From assembly GCA_965120375.1 (NCBI GenBank), contig CBCPMW010000014.1, forward strand, positions 1-64,000: DNA of 64,000 nt, read 5' to 3'. Made by a program: the position numbers and the translations under genes. Shown in pieces: positions 33,940 to 43,045 of the stretch. The notes below the pieces were generated by a model. That model was not told where the DNA came from, searched no databases, and saw only the letters and a list, made by a program, of their open reading frames with translations. This stretch comes from CASPLG01 sp965120375. Lineage in GTDB: Bacteria > Bacillota > Clostridia > Oscillospirales > Acutalibacteraceae. The first letter of the stretch is position 1, and each line of letters starts with the position of its first letter.

Positions 33940-33968
33940 TTGACAACTTGATATGTCTGAAGTAGAAT
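33940..33968 (+). promoter_or_regulatory. Promoter of the RNase J gene
   Basis: TTGACA (33940-33945) and TAGAAT (33963-33968) with 17-bp spacing, in the gap between the rnhA start and the RNase J gene. The leader would be about 120 nt. Confidence 0.75.
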
Positions 33969-34095
33969 GCTGATGATGGAATGTTCGGAATATATGTTTT
34001 TATCTTAATTCGGGTTATTTTTATTTCTTACTTATTAATTTGTTTAAGTTGTTTCTTAGTTTTTAAATATTTTGCTAGAAATAGGGGGAAGATAA

Positions 34096-36003
34096 GTGGA
34101 AAAAAATGAAAAGAAAGTTTTATATGGATCAGAGGGAAGTAGTGCGGATATCAGTCTTAATTCGAAAAGTAAACAGGTGAAAAGATTGAGGAAAAATACA
34201 AGTAAAGCGAAACCGGATTTGAATCAACAGAAGAAAGAAGAACCATTAGGATCAGGCAGAATAGTTGTATCCCAAAAACGTGTGGATGTGACTAGACATA
34301 GAACAAAAAGAACGAATCATTCCAATCAAAACAGAAGAACAAAGCCATCTATGAAGATAGGTTTTTTGGGAGGGCTTAACCAGATAGGTAAAAATATAAC
34401 GATCTTTGAATGCGAAGATGATATAATTATACTGGACTGTGGGATGGCTTTTCCGGATGGAGAAATGCTGGGTGTAGATTTGGTTATACCGGATTTTTCG
34501 TATCTAGAACAAAATAAGAGTAGGATAAAAGGTCTGATTGTTACACATGGACACGAGGATCACATAGGGGCGATTCCTTACCTTCTTAAAAAGATAAATG
34601 TTCCGATTTATGCAACTCCACTTACAATCGGACTCATAGAAAGCAAGATTAAGGAACATAGACTTCTTGGCGGTGTTAAATTAAATACGGTAAATTTTGG
34701 CCAAACTATACATGTTGGTTGTATGGGTGTGGAATATGTTTATGTCAACCACTCGATTCCTGATGCAGCTGCTGTGATAATAAAATCTCCTGCTGGTTTG
34801 ATAGTTCATACGGGAGACTTTAAAATAGACTGTACACCGTCTCGTGGTGAAATGATAGATTTACCTCGTTTTGCAGAAATAGGCAAAAAAGGAGTATTGG
34901 CTCTTCTTTCGGATTCTACTAATGCAAGCAGACCTGGTTACACAGTAACAGAGAGAAACATAGATGAGTCTTTTGATTTACTTTTTCAAAAAGCTGGAGA
35001 TAGAAGAATAATTATAGCGACTTTTGCATCTAATGTCGGAAGAATTCAGCAAATTATAAACTGTGCAGTGAAAACGGATCGAAAGGTTGCCTTTTCTGGT
35101 AGAAGTATGCTGAATTATGTGGCAATCGCAAGGGAACTCAATTATTTAAATATTCCGGATGAAGATGTTATAATTGATATTGATCTCATAACAAGATACG
35201 AGCATAACGAACTTGTGATTGTGACAACAGGAAGTCAGGGCGAGCCTATGTCTGCACTTTACAGAATGGCATTTTCGGAACACAAAAAAGTAGAAGTTAG
35301 TGAAAACGACATTATTATAATTTCTGCTCATCCAATTCCTGGGAATGAAAAAACTGTTGGAGCAGTTGTAAATGAGCTGATGAAACGTGGATGCGAAGTT
35401 ATATACGAATCTATGTATGAGGTTCATGTTTCCGGACACGCTTGTCAGGAAGAACAGAAAATTATTTTAGGGTTAGTTAAACCGAAGTTTTTTATTCCGG
35501 TCCACGGCGAGAGAAAACATCTTATGAAACACGCTGAAACTGCTAACAATATGGGGATTCCGGCTTCTAACATATACGTTGGTGAAACTGGCGACTTGAT
35601 CGAAGTAAATAATTCTTTTGTGAAAAAGATAGGTGAGATTCCAACAGAATTAGTACTGGTTGATGGAATAGGAGTCGGGGATGTCGGAAGTATAGTCCTT
35701 AGAGATAGAAAACATCTCGGTCAAGATGGATTAATTGTTGTTGTTGCAACGCTTGATTCTAGAGACAGGCGCGTTATTGCAGGACCAGATATAGTTTCAA
35801 GAGGCTTTGTTTATGTCAGGGAGTCTGAGTCTCTTATGGACGAAGCGAGAAAAACGGCTTATAGAGCTTTAGAAAATTGTTCTAAATTAGATGTACGTGA
35901 CTGGAGTGAAATTAAGACAAAAGTTAAAGACGACCTATTTAAATTATTTCACGATAGAACTAGAAGAAATCCAGTTATTCTTCCAGTTATTATGGAGGTT
36001 TAA
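34096..36003 (+). CDS. rnj: Ribonuclease J with N-terminal basic extension
   Basis: A 635-residue metallo-beta-lactamase ribonuclease. The catalytic core starts near residue 86 (MKIGFLGGLNQIGKN). The metal motif is H151-G-H153-E-D155-H156; later HTGDFK and the beta-CASP and C-terminal parts follow. RNase J has 5'-3' exo- and endonuclease activity in mRNA turnover and rRNA maturation. The first 85 residues are unusual: Lys/Arg/Ser/Asn-rich and probably disordered. The start is GTG behind AGGGGGAAG. An alternative start inside, at the core Met86, lacks a clear ribosome binding site. Confidence 0.93.
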   Translation: MEKNEKKVLYGSEGSSADISLNSKSKQVKRLRKNTSKAKPDLNQQKKEEPLGSGRIVVSQKRVDVTRHRTKRTNHSNQNRRTKPSMKIGFLGGLNQIGKNITIFECEDDIIILDCGMAFPDGEMLGVDLVIPDFSYLEQNKSRIKGLIVTHGHEDHIGAIPYLLKKINVPIYATPLTIGLIESKIKEHRLLGGVKLNTVNFGQTIHVGCMGVEYVYVNHSIPDAAAVIIKSPAGLIVHTGDFKIDCTPSRGEMIDLPRFAEIGKKGVLALLSDSTNASRPGYTVTERNIDESFDLLFQKAGDRRIIIATFASNVGRIQQIINCAVKTDRKVAFSGRSMLNYVAIARELNYLNIPDEDVIIDIDLITRYEHNELVIVTTGSQGEPMSALYRMAFSEHKKVEVSENDIIIISAHPIPGNEKTVGAVVNELMKRGCEVIYESMYEVHVSGHACQEEQKIILGLVKPKFFIPVHGERKHLMKHAETANNMGIPASNIYVGETGDLIEVNNSFVKKIGEIPTELVLVDGIGVGDVGSIVLRDRKHLGQDGLIVVVATLDSRDRRVIAGPDIVSRGFVYVRESESLMDEARKTAYRALENCSKLDVRDWSEIKTKVKDDLFKLFHDRTRRNPVILPVIMEV

Positions 36004-36039
36004 AGGGGAAGTTTTTTTAGGGCTTAAGGAGATGATGTT

Positions 36040-38010
36040 TTGGATAGAAAAATTTGGGTAGCTTCTCCAATTTTTTACATTGCTTCTGTCACAGTAGCTG
36101 TAATGGCTCTTATAAGTTTGCCATTTAATATGGTACTTTTTTCCATAAATCTGTTTGTAGCAATGGTTTCGTCTGCCTTAATATACTTAAATATAAGAAA
36201 CTTTAAGAGTTATATAGAAAATACTGTGAATAGCGCTGCTATGAATCTTGGTGAAGCTAATGGCAACTTTCTCCAAAATATTCCAATTCCTACTGCAATA
36301 ATAGGAAATAAAGATGAAATAGTATCTTATAACGATCTTTTTAAAGATACAATTGCAAAGGACCGTAATTTGCAAGGTGAGTCGGTTTTGCAGTTTTTGG
36401 GCAGTGCAACTATGTCAGATACAATTTCTAAAGATGGATTAGATATAAAGTATGATGGGCGAAACTATATTGTTTATGGTGTGAAATTCAAGAATTCTAC
36501 AGCTCTTTATTTTATTGAATGTACGCAGTACAAACAAATAAAACATGAGTATTTGCAAAGCAGACCGATAATTGCGTTTGTCCTTTTTGATAATATGGAA
36601 GAATTAAAAAGAGACTGTACGGATTCTCAAATGTCTCAAATTTTGTCATCGGTTGAAAGTATTATAAGAGAATGGGCGTCGGAAACTTCTGGGTGTATAA
36701 AAAAGTTGAACGATGGAAAATTTATAATGATCTTTGAAGAAAGATATATTAGTATATTTAAAAGTGATAAATTTAAAATATTAAACAAAATACACGATAT
36801 AAAACTTGACGATCGAAGATTTGCAACTATTTCTATAGGTATAGGTCGGGGAGCTAGTAATATGTTAGAAGCGGAACGTTGGGCACAAAACGCTTTAGAT
36901 ATGTCTTTAGGGCGAGGAGGCGACCAAGTTGCAATAAAAAAAGGTGAAACTTACGAGTTTTTTGGCGGAACTTCTAAAGAAGTGGAGAAAAGAAGTAAGG
37001 TTAGAACTAGAGTAATAGCCAGCGCTTTTTATCAACAAATGGCGACAAGTGATATGATTTTAATTACAGGTCACAGATTTTCAGATTTAGATAGTATAGG
37101 AGCTGCAGTAGGGGTATGGAGTGTAGCTACGGGTATAAAGGGTAAAGAAGCCTATATTGTAGTTGATAAAGAAACGTCTTTAGCTGCAAGTGCAATTGAA
37201 AAATTTCAGAAAAATTATGAAAAGCCCGTGTTTATAAGCCCTAAGAAGGGTAAATCTATGATTAAAGAAAATACTCTTCTTGTAGTTGTTGACACTCACT
37301 CTGCTAATTTTTTAGAAGATAAAGACTTATGTGAGAAATGCAAAGATGTTGTGGTAATAGATCATCATAGAATGGTAGTAGATCATATATCTGATGCAGT
37401 AATTTTTTACCACGAACCATTTGCTTCATCTGCAAGTGAAATGGTAACGGAACTTGTTCAGTATATGGACAATAAAAATCTAAAAAAGCATGAAGCAGAA
37501 TGTCTTCTTGCAGGAATAATGCTCGATACTAAAAACTTTTTTATGAAAACAGGTGTAAGGACTTTTGAAGCAGCTACATACCTCAGAAAAAAAGGCGCAG
37601 ATACTATAGAGGTCAAAAGAATGTTTTCAAATTCTATGGAAACTTACAAAATAAAGTGTAGAGTGATTAATAGTGTCAAAGTGTACGGAAAATTTGCAAT
37701 TGGAAGGTTAGATGAAGCTACGACAGATGTTGCAGTCGCATGTGCCCAAGCAGCAGATGAACTTCTCGGGGTTCAAGATATTAAAGCATCATTTGTTGTT
37801 TTTCCGCACAATAATCAAATTTCAATCTCAGCAAGAGCTTTTGGAGAAATAAATGTGCAAGTGATCATGGAAAAGCTAGGAGGTGGTGGACATCAAACTA
37901 TGGCAGCGTCCCAACTTTCAGGGGTTTCGATTCAGGAAGCAGAAGAGAAACTTATAAATGTACTTAAAGAATTTTTAACAGAAAATGAACAAGGAAAGAG
38001 TGGTTCTTAG
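36040..38010 (+). CDS. gdpP: Cyclic-di-AMP phosphodiesterase GdpP
   Basis: A 656-residue protein with the standard GdpP layout: two membrane segments (about residues 10-50), a PAS domain (about 75-150), a degenerate GGDEF domain (about 175-300) and DHH/DHHA1 phosphodiesterase domains. The DHH motifs are TGHRFSDLDSIGAA, VVDTHS and VIDHHRM; DHHA1 ends GGGGHQTMAA. It degrades c-di-AMP, which controls potassium and osmotic balance. TTG start behind AAGGAG. rplI follows with one overlapping base. Confidence 0.94.
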   Translation: MDRKIWVASPIFYIASVTVAVMALISLPFNMVLFSINLFVAMVSSALIYLNIRNFKSYIENTVNSAAMNLGEANGNFLQNIPIPTAIIGNKDEIVSYNDLFKDTIAKDRNLQGESVLQFLGSATMSDTISKDGLDIKYDGRNYIVYGVKFKNSTALYFIECTQYKQIKHEYLQSRPIIAFVLFDNMEELKRDCTDSQMSQILSSVESIIREWASETSGCIKKLNDGKFIMIFEERYISIFKSDKFKILNKIHDIKLDDRRFATISIGIGRGASNMLEAERWAQNALDMSLGRGGDQVAIKKGETYEFFGGTSKEVEKRSKVRTRVIASAFYQQMATSDMILITGHRFSDLDSIGAAVGVWSVATGIKGKEAYIVVDKETSLAASAIEKFQKNYEKPVFISPKKGKSMIKENTLLVVVDTHSANFLEDKDLCEKCKDVVVIDHHRMVVDHISDAVIFYHEPFASSASEMVTELVQYMDNKNLKKHEAECLLAGIMLDTKNFFMKTGVRTFEAATYLRKKGADTIEVKRMFSNSMETYKIKCRVINSVKVYGKFAIGRLDEATTDVAVACAQAADELLGVQDIKASFVVFPHNNQISISARAFGEINVQVIMEKLGGGGHQTMAASQLSGVSIQEAEEKLINVLKEFLTENEQGKSGS

Positions 38011-38474
38011 TGAGCACAAAAATGGAATTGATTTTAACAAAAGATGTAAAAGGAAAAGGGAAAAAAGGCGATATAGTTAGCGTTGAAAAAGGGTACGCAC
38101 GAAACTACCTTCTTCCTAATCGCTTGGCACTTATTGCAAGTAAAGAAGCTTTAGAGGAATTAGAAAAACAAAAGGCTAAAGACGCACAAAAAGCAAAAGA
38201 AGAGCTCCAAAAATATATTGAAATAAAAAATATGCTTGATGGAAAAGTGGTAGATGTTTATGCAAAAGGTGGAAAAGAAGGAAAACTTTATGGATCAGTT
38301 ACATCTGAAAAAGTTTCTGAGGCTTTGAATGAAAAATTTAATATTTTAGTAGATAAGAAAAAAATTTTGCTGAATGAAGGCGAACACGTTAGCTGCTTTG
38401 GGGTATATGAGTGTAAAATTAAGTTTTGTAAAAATGTGTCTGTGCAGATAAATGTCAATGTACAGGAAAGTTAG
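38010..38474 (+). CDS. rplI: 50S ribosomal protein L9
   Basis: A 154-residue L9 (150 residues if the ATG at 38022 is used). KDVKGKGKKGDIVSVEKGYA and RNYLLPNRLA form the N-terminal rRNA-binding domain; a Lys/Glu-rich helix connects to the C-terminal domain. The usual gdpP-rplI order is kept, but dnaB, often third, is absent. A terminator follows. Confidence 0.95.
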   Translation: MSTKMELILTKDVKGKGKKGDIVSVEKGYARNYLLPNRLALIASKEALEELEKQKAKDAQKAKEELQKYIEIKNMLDGKVVDVYAKGGKEGKLYGSVTSEKVSEALNEKFNILVDKKKILLNEGEHVSCFGVYECKIKFCKNVSVQINVNVQES

Positions 38475-38495
38475 TTTTTTAAATTTATAAAAGCT

Positions 38496-38536
38496 AGATA
38501 GAATATCTTTTTGAAGGATTTTTATCTGTTTTTTTT
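38496..38536 (+). terminator. Terminator after rplI
   Basis: AGATAGAA (38496-38503) pairs with TTTTATCT (38520-38527, one G-T), followed by G and eight T residues. It separates gdpP-rplI from the S10 operon. Confidence 0.75.
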
Positions 38537-38576
38537 ATTGCTGTTAAATTTTTTTTGAAAAACTAGAAAAAATTAC

Positions 38577-38605
38577 TTGCATTCAGTAAAAATGTGTGAT
38601 AGTAT
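38577..38605 (+). promoter_or_regulatory. Promoter of the S10 ribosomal protein operon
   Basis: TTGCAT (38577-38582) and TAGTAT (38600-38605) with 17-bp spacing, the only good promoter before the whole ribosomal protein cluster. The leader would be about 155 nt. Confidence 0.75.
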
Positions 38606-38611
38606 ATTAAA

Positions 38612-38769
38612 GCATGACTGCGGATGGGTGTACATATAAGAATTTTTTTATAGTATATCTGGCTAAAAACTGAGGAGAGCTCTGTTTTTTGCTCACTCTA
38701 AATACAAAACACCCGGGTGGGTGGATAAAACGCGTCAGCTAGAATTATATCTAAAGGGGGTAAGTGAAC
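38612..38769 (+). promoter_or_regulatory. Structured leader of the S10 operon
   Basis: The leader contains GGGTGT (about 38625), which can pair with ACACCC (38709-38714), a GAGC...GCTC hairpin around a TTTTTT loop, and the GC-rich palindrome CACCCGGGTG (38710-38719). These could form alternative structures. S10 leaders in other bacteria mediate feedback by a ribosomal protein; whether this one does is unknown. Confidence 0.45.
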
Positions 38770-39081
38770 TTGGCAGTCAAGGAGAAAATTAAGATTAAAA
38801 TTAAAGGGTATGATCATCAGCTAGTTGACCAATCTGCTGATAAAATCGTTCACACAGCACAGAGATTTGGTTCTAAAGTTTCTGGACCGATTCCGCTGCC
38901 GACAGAAAAACAGGTTGTTACAATACTTAGATCTACTCACATCAACAAGGATAGCCGGGAGCAGTTTGAAATGAGGACTCATAAAAGAGTGATTTATGTT
39001 CTCAGGCCATCAAATAAAACTATTGAGGCAATGATGGGACTGGATATATCAGCTGGAGTGGACATAGAAGTCAAACTCTAA
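38770..39081 (+). CDS. rpsJ: 30S ribosomal protein S10
   Basis: A 103-residue S10. TTG at 38770 is chosen because AAAGGGGG lies nine bases upstream; GTG at 38764 would be only three bases away. KIKIKIKGYDHQLVDQSADK and the GPIPLPTEKQVVTILRS segment (NusB- and rRNA-binding loop) are canonical. First gene of the cluster. An unusually long gap precedes rplC. Confidence 0.96.
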   Translation: MAVKEKIKIKIKGYDHQLVDQSADKIVHTAQRFGSKVSGPIPLPTEKQVVTILRSTHINKDSREQFEMRTHKRVIYVLRPSNKTIEAMMGLDISAGVDIEVKL

Positions 39082-39220
39082 GCAGGTTTTGTTTTGAACA
39101 AAGGCTAGAGTTAGACAGAGTTCAGGTTCGAGTCTCCGTACAGGTGTTGGGTTAATCCCAATGGACATGTAGGTGATGTTGGCAAATTTGTCAACCAATG
39201 ACTATATTAGGAGGGGAAAA
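39082..39220 (+). other. Structured 139-nt gap between rpsJ and rplC
   Basis: The gap has a nested hairpin around TTGGG-TTAAT-CCCAA within TACA...TGTA, then an imperfect inverted repeat GTTGGCAAATTTGTCAAC. rpsJ and rplC are normally separated by only tens of bases. It may be an internal leader or an mRNA processing site. The frame that runs through it to rplC has no good ribosome binding site. Confidence 0.5.
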
Positions 39221-39853
39221 ATGAGAAAAGGAATAATAGGTAAAAAGGTCGGAATGACCCAAGTTTTCGACGAGAAAGGGAGCGTAATTCCTGTAACTGT
39301 TGTTGAAGCTGGACCATGTGTTGTTTCCCAGAAGAAGACTGTAGGGACTGATGGTTATGATGCGATTCAAATGGGATACGGCGACATGAAGCCAAAGAGG
39401 TTGATAAAGCCACTAAAAGGTCATTTTGATAAGGCGGGTATTGTCCCGAAAAAGGTATTGAAAGAATTTCGCTTTGATGAAATCGAAAATTTCAATGTTG
39501 GAGATATAATTAAAGCTGACGTATTCTCCGAGGGTGAAAAAGTTGATGTAGTTGGGACTAGTAAGGGAAAAGGTTATGCAGGCGTCATAAAGCGATGGAA
39601 TTTTAGAAGATTGAAGGAGACCCACGGATCTGGACCTGTTGTTCGGCACGGTGGATCTATAGGTGCTTGTTCTGATCCTTCAAGGGTATTTAAAGGTAAG
39701 AAAATGGCAGGGCACTTGGGCGCAGAAAGAGTTACTGTGCAGAATTTAGAAATTGTTAAAGTTGATGTAGAGAACAATTTGATAGCTATAAGGGGAGCAG
39801 TTCCCGGACCAAGGGGTAGCATAGTAATTATTAAAGACAGCGTTAAAGCTTAG
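39221..39853 (+). CDS. rplC: 50S ribosomal protein L3
   Basis: A 210-residue L3. ATG at 39221 follows AGGAGGGG and gives MRKGIIGKKVGMTQVFDEKG. The central RRLKETHGSGPVVRHGGSIG loop reaches the peptidyl transferase centre. Binds 23S rRNA early in assembly. Normal length. Confidence 0.97.
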   Translation: MRKGIIGKKVGMTQVFDEKGSVIPVTVVEAGPCVVSQKKTVGTDGYDAIQMGYGDMKPKRLIKPLKGHFDKAGIVPKKVLKEFRFDEIENFNVGDIIKADVFSEGEKVDVVGTSKGKGYAGVIKRWNFRRLKETHGSGPVVRHGGSIGACSDPSRVFKGKKMAGHLGAERVTVQNLEIVKVDVENNLIAIRGAVPGPRGSIVIIKDSVKA

Positions 39854-39869
39854 GAGAGGAGGAGTTATT

Positions 39870-40493
39870 GTGCCAAAGTTACCAGTATTGGATATGACTG
39901 GAAGTAAAGTTGGAGAAATTGATTTAAGTGAGAAAATATTTGGGATTGAGCCCAATATGCATGTTATGCATGAAGCGGTGGTTAATCATCTAGCTAACAG
40001 GCGTCAGGGAACTCAATCAGCCTTAACGCGTTCGGAAGTTTCCGGAGGAGGACGTAAGCCATGGCGCCAAAAGGGAACTGGACATGCAAGACAAGGTTCG
40101 ATAAGGGCTCCTCAGTGGAGGCATGGTGGTATAGTATTTGCCCCTAAACCGAGAGATTACAGCTACAGTATTAACAAAAAAGTCAGAAGATTGGCTCTAA
40201 GGTCGGCTCTCTCGGGAAAGCTGCTAGATAACCAAATAATAGTTATTGATTCAATATCTATGGACGAATATAAAACGAAAACTATTGTTAACATGCTGAG
40301 TGCGATAGAAGCAATGCCAAAATCGCTTATAGTTTTGTCAGACAGTGACAAAAAAGTGGTAAATTCAATAAGAAATATTCCAAAAGTAAAATCAACTCGA
40401 GCAGATAGCCTTAATACTTACGACATTTTGAATGCAGGCAAATTGGTTTTGGTTAGAGATGCAGTAAAAATAATTGAGGAGGTGTATGCGTAA
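39870..40493 (+). CDS. rplD: 50S ribosomal protein L4
   Basis: A 207-residue L4 with the long tunnel loop (RRQGTQSALTRSEVSGGGRK, continuing PWRQKGTGHARQGS). In E. coli, L4 also represses the S10 operon; an equivalent role here is not shown. GTG start behind GGAGAGGAGG. Confidence 0.97.
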   Translation: MPKLPVLDMTGSKVGEIDLSEKIFGIEPNMHVMHEAVVNHLANRRQGTQSALTRSEVSGGGRKPWRQKGTGHARQGSIRAPQWRHGGIVFAPKPRDYSYSINKKVRRLALRSALSGKLLDNQIIVIDSISMDEYKTKTIVNMLSAIEAMPKSLIVLSDSDKKVVNSIRNIPKVKSTRADSLNTYDILNAGKLVLVRDAVKIIEEVYA

Positions 40494-40792
40494 TGCACGC
40501 GATGTTGGCCCACGATATAATTATAAAGCCAGTTATCACTGAAAAGTCTATGCACGGTCTTTCTATGAAAAAATACACCTTTAGAGTTGCGAAAAAGGCC
40601 AATAAAATTGAAATTGCAAAAGCGGTCGAAGAGGTTTTTGGAGTTCAGGTTGATAAAGTTAGAACTATGAATGTTCGCGGTCGAATGAGAAGACGCGGGA
40701 GAACGGTGGGGTATGCTCCGTCTTGGAAAAAGGCTATTGTGAAGCTTAAGGAAACTAGTAAAGGTATCGAATTTTTTGATACTATGGTTTAG
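40493..40792 (+). CDS. rplW: 50S ribosomal protein L23
   Basis: A 99-residue L23 with DIIIKPVITEKS near the start and RGRMRRRGRTVGYAPSWKKA at the loop. It lies at the exit tunnel and docks SRP and trigger factor. The start overlaps the L4 stop by one base, with AGGAGG ten bases upstream. Confidence 0.96.
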   Translation: MHAMLAHDIIIKPVITEKSMHGLSMKKYTFRVAKKANKIEIAKAVEEVFGVQVDKVRTMNVRGRMRRRGRTVGYAPSWKKAIVKLKETSKGIEFFDTMV

Positions 40793-40859
40793 GTTTTAGA
40801 GTTTTGTTCCCCGTAATTGGTCGGCTTTTACAAATTTGTTAATGATAAGGAGTGAGAAA

Positions 40860-41693
40860 ATGGCGATTAAGAACTATAAACCTACTACACCTTCCAGACG
40901 AAATATGTCTGTTATAGATTATACAAATCTTTCAAAATGCAACCCAGAGAAAAGTTTGCTTAAGCCTCTTAAAAAGAAGTCTGGGCGCAATAGTTACGGA
41001 AGAATTACTGTGCGTCACAGAGGTGGTGGAAATCGTAGAAAATATAGAATTATTGACTTTAAGCGCCAAAAGTTCGATGTTTTGGGAGAGGTTGTTAGTT
41101 TAGAGTATGACCCGAACAGGTCTGCACATATAGCTCTTGTCAACTATAATGACGGCGATAAGAGGTATATAATTGCTCCGGAGGGACTTAAAATTGGCCA
41201 AAATATAACATCTGGTCCAGATGCAGATATTAGACCAGGCAATGCTCTACCACTTTCAAATATACCGGTCGGAACTTTTATTCATAATATAGAACTTCAT
41301 CCCGGAAAAGGCGCACAGTTTGTGCGTTCTGCTGGGAATATGGCTCAGCTTATGGCTAAGGAAAATAACTTGGCTTTGATAAGGATGCCATCTAGTGAGC
41401 TTAGATACGTTCCACTAAACTGTATAGCTTCGATAGGTCAAGTTGGGAACATAGACCATGAAAATGTTAAAATCGGGAAGGCTGGGAGAAAACGTCATAT
41501 GGGATGGAGGCCGACTGTCAGGGGTTCGGCTATGAACCCGTGTGACCACCCACACGGCGGCGGTGAAGGCAAATGTCCAATAGGAAGGCCTGGACCGGTT
41601 ACACCATGGGGGAAACCTACTTTGGGCTATAAAACTAGAAAAAAACACAATCGTTCTGATAAATTTATAGTAAAACGCAGGAATAGTAGATAA
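40860..41693 (+). CDS. rplB: 50S ribosomal protein L2
   Basis: A 277-residue L2. The ATG at 40860 behind AAGGAGTGAG gives MAIKNYKPTTPSRR. The invariant peptidyl-transferase-region His lies in the PCDHPHGGGEGK segment. Full length, normal C-terminus TRKKHNRSDKFIVKRR. Confidence 0.97.
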   Translation: MAIKNYKPTTPSRRNMSVIDYTNLSKCNPEKSLLKPLKKKSGRNSYGRITVRHRGGGNRRKYRIIDFKRQKFDVLGEVVSLEYDPNRSAHIALVNYNDGDKRYIIAPEGLKIGQNITSGPDADIRPGNALPLSNIPVGTFIHNIELHPGKGAQFVRSAGNMAQLMAKENNLALIRMPSSELRYVPLNCIASIGQVGNIDHENVKIGKAGRKRHMGWRPTVRGSAMNPCDHPHGGGEGKCPIGRPGPVTPWGKPTLGYKTRKKHNRSDKFIVKRRNSR

Positions 41694-41720
41694 CTTATTT
41701 AAAGAGGGGAGTGCTATTTA

Positions 41721-41999
41721 ATGGGCAGGAGTTTAAAGAAAGGACCATTTGTCCAAGAGTCTTTGCTTAAAAAGGTTAAGCTTTTGAATGAAGCTAAAAA
41801 GAAAGAAGTTCTAAAAACTTGGAGTAGGTCGTCGTCAATTTTCCCGGATTTTGTAGGTCATACTTTTGCGGTGCATGATGGTAGAAAGCATGTAACTGTT
41901 TATGTGACTGAGGATATGGTAGGTCATAAGCTGGGGGAATTTGCACCAACGAGAACATTTAAGGGCCATGCTGGAGCCAAAACTACGGGCTCAAAGTAA
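41721..41999 (+). CDS. rpsS: 30S ribosomal protein S19
   Basis: A 92-residue S19: MGRSLKKGPFVQESLL and VYVTEDMVGHKLGEFAPTRT are diagnostic. It lies in the 30S head with S13. ATG behind AGAGGGGAG. Confidence 0.97.
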   Translation: MGRSLKKGPFVQESLLKKVKLLNEAKKKEVLKTWSRSSSIFPDFVGHTFAVHDGRKHVTVYVTEDMVGHKLGEFAPTRTFKGHAGAKTTGSK

Positions 42000-42024
42000 A
42001 CATAGGAAAGGAGTGCAGAAAAAA

Positions 42025-42360
42025 ATGGAAGCTAGAGCTCATTTGAAATATGCCCGAATATCTCCAAGAAAAGTTTCAATTGTTCTGGATCTAATAAGAA
42101 ATAAGCCAGTTGGATACGCTGAAGCAATTTTGAAGCATACGCCAAAAGCAGCTTGCGAATATTTGCGTAAACTATTGAAATCGGTTGTTGCCAATGCTGT
42201 GAATAATAACAATATGGATATATCTAAACTTTATATATCGGAATGTTTTGTTTGCCCGGGTTCGATAATAAAAAGGATTAGACCTGTTTCAAAAGGGCGA
42301 TCTCATCGTATTCTAAAAAGAACATCACATGTAACTATAGCTCTGAAAGAAAAAGAATAG
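42025..42360 (+). CDS. rplV: 50S ribosomal protein L22
   Basis: A 111-residue L22 starting MEARAHLKYARISPRKVSIV at the ATG behind AAAGGAGTG. The tunnel-lining loop includes GSIIKRIRPVSKGRSHRILK. A longer frame inside rpsS is not the gene. Confidence 0.97.
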   Translation: MEARAHLKYARISPRKVSIVLDLIRNKPVGYAEAILKHTPKAACEYLRKLLKSVVANAVNNNNMDISKLYISECFVCPGSIIKRIRPVSKGRSHRILKRTSHVTIALKEKE

Positions 42361-42379
42361 TGGAAGAAGGAGGTAAATT

Positions 42380-43045
42380 ATGGGACAAAAAGTAAATCCG
42401 CATGGAATGCGTGTAGGTGTAATAAAAAACTGGGATTCCAGATGGTTTCTGAAAAAAGAAAAAATAGCAGATGCAATAGTTGAAGATTACAAACTGAGAA
42501 AATTTCTGAAAAAGAAACTTTTTGCTGCGGGAATACCTAAAATAGAAATAGAAAGAGACGAAAATAGGGTTCGTTTGTTTATACATTGTGCAAAACCCGG
42601 AATGGTAATCGGTAAAGGTGGATCTGAGATCGAAGCGATAAGGATTGCATGCGAGAAGCTTATTGAAAAGGCTGTCATTATAAACATAGTAGAGGTCAAA
42701 AATATAGATATGAATGCTCAGTTGGTCGCGGAAAGCATTGCACAACAGCTAGAAAGAAGGATTTCGTTTAGAAGAGCGATGAAACAGGCTATGGGCAGGA
42801 CGATGAAAGCTGGAGCGAAAGGAATCAAGACTCAAGTTTCAGGCCGCCTGGGTGGCGCTGAAATAGCTAGAACAGAACATTATCACGAGGGGACAATACC
42901 TTTGCAGACGATAAGGGCCGATATAGACTATGGATTTGCCGAGGCGAAAACAACTTACGGGATAATAGGTGTTAAAACTTGGTTGTGTAAGGGAGAAGTT
43001 CTGCAAGATAATAAAAGTGCTGTCGCAGAAGGGGGTAAGAACTGA
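42380..43045 (+). CDS. rpsC: 30S ribosomal protein S3
   Basis: A 221-residue S3. MGQKVNPHGMRVGVIKNWDS at the start, KH-domain loop GMVIGKGGSEIEAI, and the C-terminal GRLGGAEIARTEHY. It lines the mRNA entry channel. It overlaps rplP by 1 nt. Confidence 0.97.
   Translation: MGQKVNPHGMRVGVIKNWDSRWFLKKEKIADAIVEDYKLRKFLKKKLFAAGIPKIEIERDENRVRLFIHCAKPGMVIGKGGSEIEAIRIACEKLIEKAVIINIVEVKNIDMNAQLVAESIAQQLERRISFRRAMKQAMGRTMKAGAKGIKTQVSGRLGGAEIARTEHYHEGTIPLQTIRADIDYGFAEAKTTYGIIGVKTWLCKGEVLQDNKSAVAEGGKN

Noticed and set aside
39121..39180. Possible tRNA in the rpsJ-rplC gap
   Set aside because: Only a T-arm-like GGTTCGAGTC is present; no acceptor stem, D-arm or anticodon arm can be folded around it.
42335..42745. 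Long antisense open frame over rpsC
   Set aside because: It lies wholly opposite a conserved ribosomal protein gene, has no ribosome binding site and no family resemblance; the same holds for other antisense frames in the ribosomal region.
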